A stretch of DNA of 64,000 bases from Ailurus styani (taxonomy: Eukaryota; Chordata; Mammalia; Carnivora; Ailuridae): assembly GCA_002007465.1 (NCBI GenBank), contig LNAC01000272.1:1390527-1454526 (forward strand), written 5' to 3'. The position numbers and the translations under genes were made by a program. Below are positions 56,105 through 64,000 of this stretch, one piece after another. Every line of letters starts with the position of its first letter. Position 1 is the first letter of the stretch. The notes beneath the pieces were generated by a model that saw only the letters and a program-made list of their open reading frames with translations, searched no databases and had not been told where the DNA came from.

Positions 56105-57530
56105 ACAGATAGGCAGACTTTGACTTGTTCTGTCATAATATTATATATTAATTTTTGTTTTTAATGCTTTTTGAAAAAAATCTTTTCCTGTATAAGCTCT
56201 GTGGGTAAATTATTTATAGTTATTATTTTTGTTCTATGTTTGTATTTTTTCCTCATACTTTGGAAGTTTTATACTTGCGATCTGTAGTTGTTACTCTCCA
56301 GTGATAATCTTCAATTTTCAGTTTTTATGAGCAGTGTTGAAATCAGTGTATTTCTTCCATCTTTTCCATCATCTTCCTCATTTAGTTTTATTAGATTATA
56401 TTATTTTTAATAGTGATGACTTTTATAGCTTGTATACTTATAACTCTATAGGCACCATTTCTTGATTTTCCAGCGTATAATGATGAAGAAATTAGTATAG
56501 TCTATAACTTCCTTTCTTTTTTCCTTCTCCAAATCTCATTGTTTGATTATCTTTTATATTGTCAGGGTGTATACCACTTACCGTTGCTTATGGAGCCATA
56601 ATCTCTGTGTTTTCTTTAGTTGTAGTCAAATAGTAAAATGGGTTAAATGTCCAACACCTGTTATTTCAATGTAGTTTCTCCATTTATCCCTTGGCTCTTC
56701 TACTAGTTTTCTCAGGAAGGTCTCATAGGAAATAAATTCATCTATAGCTTTTATATGTGAATGACAGCTTGGCTGGGTTTCACTTCCTTGCCCCACATTG
56801 CATTCTTTGAGGACTTCATGGGTATTGTTTTACTAGGGTTCCTCTTAGGTTGAGTAATGCTGTGGGGGAAATCTGAGGCCACCTGATTTTTTTCTCTCTC
56901 CCGAAGAGGTGACTTGATCTTTTTATCAGGCTGGCAAAATAATGACTTGTCTATAAAATCAAGTAATCTTACTAGAATGTGTATTGATGTTCATCTTGTA
57001 TCACTTGACTCCTGTCCCACCCGCCCCCTCTCTGGGTGAGGAAATAATACCCCCCTCCCGGTTGTAGTAGATTTGAGGCTTTTTCTGTTTATATTTTTAA
57101 ATATACTTTTAATGTAATCCTTCATTTAAGTTCTCTGCTTCTGTGACAATTTTAACTATATAGCATGTGATTTGTCTGCTTTTCGGTTAAAATAAAAATA
57201 TTGTTTTAAATTTTTGTTTTCATTTCTCAGAATGCATGAATGTTTTTCTCACTATTGTGCTTTACATGCATTACTGAGTTTCCAGCAGTTTCTTTTCTCC
57301 CTTCTGCTGCTTCCACTATAATCTTCATTTAGGTCAAGATTTCCTTCTCCGTTTTACTTCTTTCCTGAGTCCTACCAGTTACGATATTATTTCCTCGTAT
57401 GATTTTCTCATGGCTTTTCTAGTTCTTTGTTCCTGCTTTGTGCTCTTGTTGGATAGTTTCGATTGTTGAAGTTTTGAAAATTCCTGGGTCACAATTATCA
57501 CCTGGTTATATAAGGCAACATTTTTTCAAG
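56105..57530 (-). mobile_element. L1/HAL1-like 5' region, minus strand
   Basis: AT-rich text with GACAGCTTGGCTGGGTTTCA, TTGAGGACTTCATGGGTATT, a TGACTTGATCTTTTTATCAG block and TAATCTTACTAGAATGTGTA, which follow the reversed HAL1/L1 upstream-region order. Decayed; boundaries soft. Similar text may continue to about 58530. Confidence 0.5.
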
Positions 57531-57540
57531 TGAGCATTTT

Positions 57541-57738
57541 TTTTTAAAGATTTGATTTATTTACTTGACAGAGAGAGAGAGAGAGAGATCACAAGTAGGC
57601 AGAGAGGCAGGCAGAGAGAGGAGGAAGCAGGCTCCCTGCCAAGCAGGCAGCCAGATGCAGGGCTCGATCCCAGGACCCTGAGATCATGACCTGAGCCGAA
57701 GGGAGAGGCTTTAACACACTGAGCCACCCAGGCGCCCC
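57541..57738 (-). mobile_element. CAN-SINE (musteloid type)
   Basis: Minus strand, full length, ending CACTGAGCCACCCAGGCGCCCC. Duplication GCATTTTTTT at 57534-57543 and 57739-57748. Contains an eight-unit GA run. Confidence 0.94.
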
Positions 57739-58068
57739 GCATTTTTTTGGTCACTTATCTTCCCAGTTTTTTTTTTTAACTCAATTTTTGCAGCATCTCT
57801 CTATACATTTTTTATAGAACATTCCTACTCAGTTTTGAATATGATGAGTTTTTTCCTGGACCGGCTATTTTCAGAAAATTTCAATCGGGGAGAACCCAAG
57901 ACGATTTCAGGCTAGGGGGAACTCTCCCTAGTTCCTCTTTTCTCGGGTTCGTACATGTGAATGAGTTCATTTAGGATTCAAACTTTTACCGGGTCACCAG
58001 AGCTTGGCAGAAGTAGGCTGCTTCCAAAGCAGATGATTTCTTCCTTTGAAACTATTTCTTGCAAATAT

Positions 58069-58103
58069 GTTGTGTGTGTGTGTGTGTGTATGTGTGTGCA
58101 TGT
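58069..58103 (+). repeat. (TG)n microsatellite
   Basis: TG repeat with one TATG interruption, passing into GCATGTCCATGCCCGCGTGT. Confidence 0.9.
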
Positions 58104-58731
58104 CCATGCCCGCGTGTGTGGGTCTGTGTGATTACCGATTTATTCTTGCCTCCTGAGCTTCTCTTTCATCCTAAATCCAGAAGGGTGCCTTCCTTTCACT
58201 GGCTCCTGCACTTGACTCATCATTTCAGACAAGAGCATCTAGTCATGCCACTTATTTAGGGGGTTTATGTTTTAATGGTTTTTGTCTGAGATGTACATGT
58301 TTCGATTTCTTCCTGTGACTCTGGACTTTGCCTTTATGTTTATATTTTCTTTGCTGTTTTGGGTGATTTCAAAGAGCTTGAAGGGGCAAAGCTATCATCA
58401 CTCTGAATGAAACTGAATGTCTCTTGTACTTATTTATGTCAATATCTTCCCTCTGCTGTTAAATGCTGAAAGGTAGGGATCATACTTAGTGCATTACTAA
58501 TCCTCTGTTTTGTACATAACACCCATACTCATGTTTGCTTTATAATTATATAAATATAGAATACATAAGGAGTCAAGTAAATCACATTTGTATTACCTGA
58601 CCCCTCTGGTGTTACATGGGAGAATCATCCATCATTTTAAAATAAGTAAATCTCTGCTGTGCCTTACCTGTATCAGGTATTGAGCTACTCATTGAGAAAG
58701 AGCTACATTGTAAAACAATTCCTGAAGCCTT

Positions 58732-58933
58732 TATTTTTTAAAGATTTTATTTATTCATTTGACACAGAGAGAGAGAGATAAGTAGGCAGAGAGGCAGGCA
58801 GAGAGAGAGGATAGAGGAGGAAGCAGGCTCCCCGCTGAGCAGAGAGCCCGATGTGGGCCTCGATCCCAGGACCCTGGGATCATGACCTGAGCCGAAGGCA
58901 GTGGCTTTAACCCACTGAGCCACCCAGGCGCCC
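58732..58933 (-). mobile_element. CAN-SINE with perfect 15-bp TSD
   Basis: Minus strand, full length. AATTCCTGAAGCCTT is identical at 58717-58731 and 58934-58948. Contains a small GAGGATAGAGGAGGAAG insertion variant. Confidence 0.95.
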
Positions 58934-58949
58934 AATTCCTGAAGCCTTG

Positions 58950-61290
58950 AACCAATACTTGAAACCAGTATTTGTTTCCCAAGTGGCAGGTAGTAGGATG
59001 TCCTGGTAAACCTCAGGTTTGACTGGCTCAGGAGAGGAACTAACTCTCAGACATACTCTCAGGCCACTCAAGTACATTTCAAGGGTGCCATGTGCAGTTG
59101 ACCATTCCCAACATTCTCTCTTAAATTTGTTGAAAATCTGTCAAGTCTGGTATAATAAAAAAGGCATAGACCATATAAAACTGATTTTAGATATATAGAC
59201 TAATACTGGAAATAAAACACCAATATGGTTAGAAAATAGTGAACTAGAGACTGTTGTTGGGAGCACCTGCTGGACAGAGAGGGCCTCCCCAGGGACGAAG
59301 TTCAAATGAGAGCATCCATCCCATGACTTCGTTCTTAGTCAGGTAGCTCCTGACACTTGCTAACCCCAGGATGTATGGTACTCAGTAAATGTCTGAATTA
59401 ATGATTGAACGCCATAAAGTAGATCAAGTGGTCTGGAATGATGTGCAGTCACCCAACTTACAGGGTGTCCATGGACAAATAAAAATTTTTTCTCTCCATG
59501 CACAGAAAAAAATTCAACTCATGCTTCTTTGAAATTATGAGGATGGTCCTACAGCATCCTAGCATATTCCAGCTAAAGGGATTTTGGAGGACTTCCATCT
59601 TAACATAAAATGTGTAGCTAGGAAAACCGAGTCCAGAGAGGGGAAGCGACTTTCCCAGGACTTCATAGCTGATGCTTATAAAACTGTTCCCCAACCTGCA
59701 AGGTTGCCATAGCCCTGACCAGAATGTGGTTACCCCCTGCATCTCTTTTTCTCCCCCTTAGATAAAATCCCTTATTTACCTTCTGGATAGAAACCCTTAC
59801 ATAGGTTTGGAAAACTGTACTTCTTAAGTTAACCCTTATATAAAAGAGGATTGTGTTTATTTAAATCTCCAACTTGGCTTCTCGTCAACCATATTCACCC
59901 ACCCCCTGACAAAGGAACACTGTATCTACCATTCATAAGCATCGCTTCCCTCCTACATTTAAAATACCAGATCTAAAATAAACCTCAAAGTCTTGATGCA
60001 GAATGAGTTTATGGATCTCACACATTTGAAGCTCAGCATTGCTGTGAAACTTACAGGTTCTCTCCTCACTGGCTGGAAATTCACATGCACTTGGACCCCC
60101 ATATTCCAGGTCTGCCTCTCTTAACTGGGGCATTTGGTCATTAAGTATTCATAACTTCATCTTTATTCATGTCGGCCAAGCCTTTTAGTGCCCTTCCATG
60201 GCTGCTATTAATGGCGAAGTGGACGTGTTTATTTACACTTCGACAGAAAATGTACTGACATGTCCTGGTGGTCTGGGTCTCACTCCATCAAATCCACTAT
60301 ACTTACCTTAATTAGACTTAACAGATCTGAAGCTGGCTTTTCTTCCCTTTCAGAGCTAATGTCTGGAAAGTGCACAAATAGAATTCAGTGATGATAAAAA
60401 GAAGATGATGCTCAATTTGTTGTGCTTATAGTTTACTTTTTTTTTTTCAAAGAAAATGTGTTCTGATGATTGGCACATAGATGATAGGCTGCCGCCCTGA
60501 ACTGCAGTGCATAAAATGACTTTCCTCAGCAGCATTCTTGATAAGGAGAAATTAATAATTCTACTAATGAAATAAACATGATTTCTTCAATGTTCGCTTA
60601 AAGTCCTACAGAGCGGCAAATAAATGACCACGGTGAATAAAAGGAGCAGAACATTTAAATTGCTATTTTAAAATGCAGCAAAACACTAGTACCTGGTCTG
60701 GAAACAATGCCAAATAAAATTTAAAGGCCATACTTAGTTCTTATATGGATTTTCTAATTTTAAACCTCCCTTTTGTATCCCATGTGAAATCCTCCTTTAT
60801 GTGAAGAATTCAAATACTCTAATTGAAATAAACGAGAGTCATTAATAAGCCGGTAAGGATCCTGAGAGATAAAGACAGCATCGTATCTCTGACGATTTTT
60901 TTTTCTTAAATAGCATTTGGAGGAACTAAGAAAGCAAAGAAATTTCTCCAGGGTCACACGGTTAATCTGTGACAGAGCTGTGCCTGGAAGCACGTCTCCA
61001 GACGTCGGGTTCACGCCCTCTGCACTGTCTCCTGCTGTGATTAGAACTCTGCTTTCCTCTCCAGTTTTATTCATTGCTCTCATGAGTCTGGCAGCTGGCC
61101 TCTTTTTAGGTTTATGGGAATCACTTGACTTCTGGTACTTAACACCCACGCAGCATGCTGAAGACATGGCTGGGTGTGCAAAGAAAAAAAAAATCATCCT
61201 TTAGAAAAAAAAAGATCATCCTTTAGATAAATGTAGTGAACAAAAAAAACAGGTGCAGGAAGGTTGTGCTTTTGATTGTCCCTTTTCATT
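58950..61290. other. Mostly unique sequence; candidate conserved element
   Basis: 59610-59685 is a reversed MIR scrap (GAGTCCAGAGAGGGGAAGCG). 60910-61030 is a reversed MIR (GTCACACGGTTAATCTGTGA). 60180-60780 is repeat-free and AT-rich; see finding. No exon recognised. Confidence 0.5.
60910..61030 (-). mobile_element. MIR SINE
   Basis: GAGGAACTAAGAAAGCAAAG, AATTTCTCCAGGGTCACACG, GTTAATCTGTGACAGAGCTG, GGGTTCACGCCCTCTGCACT: reversed MIR core. Confidence 0.75.
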
Positions 61291-61293
61291 CAG

Positions 61294-61467
61294 TCATCCA
61301 TCCATGTGTCCGTCCATCCATGTGTCCATTGTCCGTCCATCTATCCATCCAACCATCCATCCATCCAGCCATGCAACCATGCAACCATCCATCCATTTAA
61401 CCATCCATCCATCCAATCATCCACCTGTCCATCCATCCACCCATCTCTCCATCCATCCGTTCACCCA
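61294..61467 (+). repeat. (ATCC)n imperfect microsatellite
   Basis: About 43 tetranucleotide units dominated by CCAT, with scattered GTGT, GCCA and CTGT variants. Gives chance Ser/His/Pro-rich open frames. Confidence 0.95.
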
Positions 61468-61529
61468 ACACACTTCCATGAGTGCTGGTCAAAGGAGGAT
61501 GCAGTGGTGAACAGAACAGATGTGATTGT

Positions 61530-62990
61530 CGTCTTCAAGGAACTTGCTGATCAGTGAGGGATACAGACATCCATCAAACCGTGAATCAGATGCTCAAGTA
61601 AGATCTGTGCTCTGAAAAAGAGAACGTGTGGCTCTGGGGCAGGGAGTTTTCTCTGAAACAGTGAATTTGGTCAGAGATCTGAAGAATGGGTTGATGTTAG
61701 CTAGGTAGGGTGAGGGGGGGTAAAGAAACTTCGAGGCACAGGGAAGGGCCTGGGTAAAAGAAGGAGGAAGCAGGATGTGAGGACCTGATAGGACAGGGTG
61801 ACTGCAGCCCTCAGGACAGGAAGGGAGGACCGGCGGGTAGGAGCACGGCACAGACCTGGAGGAGTGTTGCCGGGACTCATTAGGAATTCGCTCTTGATTC
61901 TAAAAGCAGTGGGAAGATATTAAAGGCTTAGATGATGGGATTTTGAAAGTGTCATTTTGGCTGCTGTGCGGGGAATGTATTGGAGATGAGCAGGAGGTGG
62001 GGGAGGTGGGGGGACAGGTCATCGCTGGCAAGTTGCGAGGAATAACGGCAGGTGGAAGAGTGAGGTGGCCACAGGGATAGAGACTGGGGAAAATAAACAT
62101 CTGTTTGCAAGCAAAAATGTGCAGAACTGGGTGATGAGTTGGCCAGGGGTTCTCGGTGGGGGGTGTGATATTTCCCTGGTTTCTGGTGTGACAACGAGGT
62201 AGATGGCAACTCCACCACTTACTCACAGCGGAATAATCGACCTTCTCAGTTCCTTAGGTTCTTTATTTGTAAAGTACAGCTGATGGAGTACCAACCCTTT
62301 GAATTCCAGTGCAAAGTAAGAGATTGACAGACATTATTACATCTTTTATAATATGTGTAGCACGGCGCCGAGGGCATGGGAAACAGGGCCTGTATTTGCT
62401 CTCATTCTGTTATCTTTTATATTTGCGGAGAGGACGAATGTTTGAAGGGGAGATGACGTGTCCAGTTTGGGACGTACTGAGTATGAATGATCTTGGAGAT
62501 ACGCAAGTGGAGATTTAAAACATTACCATCATACAGGCTCTTCCGAGCCCTGAGGGGAGCTCTGACAGTTTGGACGGTAGTGGAGCCACGGGCACTGATG
62601 TGACTGACTGCTCAGGGAGGGACACAGGGTCATAGGTGGAGAACCCAGCATTGAGTCCTGGGGGGATGAGGAATGAGATGCAGAGGCATGGAGGTCTGTC
62701 CAGTGGGATGGAAGGCACAGCCATACGGACAGTCTCTGAAGGCACAGTGGCCTCGTGGAAACCAAGAGATGCAGGTGACGAGTGTCACCCATCCTGAAGG
62801 CTGCTGCGGGGCCTTTTAGAGGAGGACCCAGTATCAGCGGGGTTTGTGGATGTCACTGTTGGAATGATGGGCCCCCAAACCAGTGTAGGGGCTTTGAGAG
62901 TGGAGGGGAGCTGAGGAAATGCTGTGAAAGAGGGGAGAGCTACCTCATTCGATCCCTCCCTGAGTGGTGGAAGAAATGCATGGTCGCTGG
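61530..62990 (-). mobile_element. L2 LINE ORF region, minus strand
   Basis: Reversed L2: GAGATCTGAAGAATGGGTTG, a GGCACAGGGAAGGGCCTGGG block, AAAGTGTCATTTTGGCTGCT, GTGCGGGGAATGTATTGGAG, then CCAGTTTGGGACGTACTGAG, GATACGCAAGTGGAGATTTA, CATTGAGTCCTGGGGGGATG. Stops everywhere; no protein. A MIR (62190-62300) interrupts it. Confidence 0.65.
62190..62300 (+). mobile_element. MIR SINE
   Basis: CAACTCCACCACTTACTCAC, then TCGACCTTCTCAGTTCCTTA, GGTTCTTTATTTGTAAAGTA gives a plus-strand MIR core, splitting the L2. Confidence 0.7.
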
Positions 62991-62999
62991 GGCAGCCCT

Positions 63000-64000
63000 T
63001 CCCAGTGACTTGTAAAATCACAGCATGCTCTTGTGACTTGTAAGTGACCTTGTCTTGTTGTCTGGTGAGTAGTTGACTTTTCCCGGCCTCAGAGTATAAG
63101 AAATCTATAATAACAGTAACCAAAGAGAGCCAAGTGGGTCTGGACCCACATGGGTTTGCTGGAAGCCCGCTGCTTCCTGACAAATGCAGGAGATTCGTGC
63201 ACACACTGACCTTTTTACCCAACACAGTCCACCTACCAGGCCATTCCTAATGTTGATTGTGGGCACCCCAGAGTCGAGAAGGAACATTTTTCTTAAGGAT
63301 GCATGGCTCAAACAGTGCTGCTTAACCAACATTTGCCTGGATCTTGTGTTGTCAGAACTGTAGAATCCTGGGGTCGAGTTTCCATGAAGCTGGTGTGTTT
63401 CATATGTATACCTCAGTATAACCAGGACTCTCTGTATAGTATTGATTAAAAGAATTAAAAGTCCCTCAGAATAATAACATTGAAAAATCACTGCCAGTTT
63501 TGAATCAGTCTCTTGAGAAATCTCCGAGGGCAGGATGGGAGGCAGGAGAGGGGCATGGATCATGCCCAGCAACGCATCTTAAAACTTCTCTCTACGCAGC
63601 TCCCTCTCTGAGTATCCCCCACATGCTCCGCAACTGCTCCCATGAGCCAAGGCTCAGCCTCATATTCTCCTTGATGTAGCATCTCTTGCTCCCCTTCCTT
63701 TCAATTCCCTGCATATACCCCGTTCTGTGTAGATATGCTCTCTTCTCATGACCCCCCCAGCTGCCAGAGACTCCTCTTATCATCCACTTGAATTGCTCTT
63801 CCGTCAATAATCAACACTTCTCACTTCACTCCCTATGTTCTAATACATGAAAGCTTCATCTTTGGTTATTTCTGCAAAGATCTATAAGGTGAGTTCTTGT
63901 GTGTGGAGACCTTCAACTGATTGTGTCAAAGAGTAGAACCCCTATGCTACCCTCAGGAGCCCTGGGGATATATATGGCAGCCTCTCATTTGTAGGGAAGA
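63000..64000. other. Unassigned sequence to the window end
   Basis: No repeat or gene recognised. A 155-codon minus-strand open frame (63105-63572) has no recognisable domain. Confidence 0.4.

Noticed and set aside
61294..61467. CRISPR-like array
   Set aside because: Units are four bases with no spacers, and the genome is mammalian.
61253..61557. His/Pro/Ser-rich repeat protein
   Set aside because: Translation of the ATCC microsatellite.

Overview
The window is mammalian nuclear DNA, most likely from a caniform carnivore and probably a musteloid (weasel, mink, otter or badger type). The main evidence is at least eleven copies of the tRNA-derived carnivore SINE (CAN-SINE), several ending in the musteloid-type CT-rich and AAATAAAT tail, together with carnivore-type L1 3' ends and older shared mammalian repeats (MIR, L2, MER20, MaLR and ERVL). 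Gene density is very low, and there is no sign of prokaryotic gene organisation.

Only one protein-coding gene is supported. It is the last 78 codons of a MEX3-family RNA-binding E3 ligase, best matched from memory to MEX3B, at 3-239 on the plus strand. A 3' UTR of about 1.4 kb follows and ends at two AATAAA signals (1554 and 1610). The remaining ~62 kb shows no exon I can defend. This fits a gene-poor region downstream of MEX3B, as I recall for other mammals, though I could not check synteny.

Region by region: 1.6-6 kb is mostly unique sequence with a MER20, a MIR and an L2 scrap. 6-9 kb is nested repeats, including a MaLR-type LTR inside an old L1, a truncated U4 snRNA retropseudogene with target-site duplications (TSDs) at 6974-7041, a young SINE at 8294-8490, and a SINE inside a SINE at 8589-8902. 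10.6-13.3 kb is layered minus-strand L1. 15.6-17.8 kb holds decayed endogenous-retrovirus sequence (ERVL pol and MaLR LTRs). 18.7-26 kb is mostly unique, with microsatellites and one candidate conserved element. 29.3-33.6 kb is a long decayed plus-strand L1 ORF2 broken up by younger insertions. 33.8-45 kb is mainly unique, with L2 pieces, and contains an RFX X-box close to a palindromic CACGTG E-box near 41.4 kb. 45-58 kb is AT-rich, old minus-strand L1/HAL1-like sequence with SINEs, a hAT-type DNA transposon split by an LTR, and a 290-N assembly gap inside a CCTT microsatellite. 59-64 kb contains a candidate conserved element, an ATCC repeat and a decayed minus-strand L2.

I found no new multi-gene system. 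The most informative features are the U4 retropseudogene with its duplicated target, the insertion-order stratigraphy of the repeats, the tight X-box/E-box pair, the exact 70-bp tandem, and unique stretches that may be enhancers. All family names come from pattern recognition; no database search was run.
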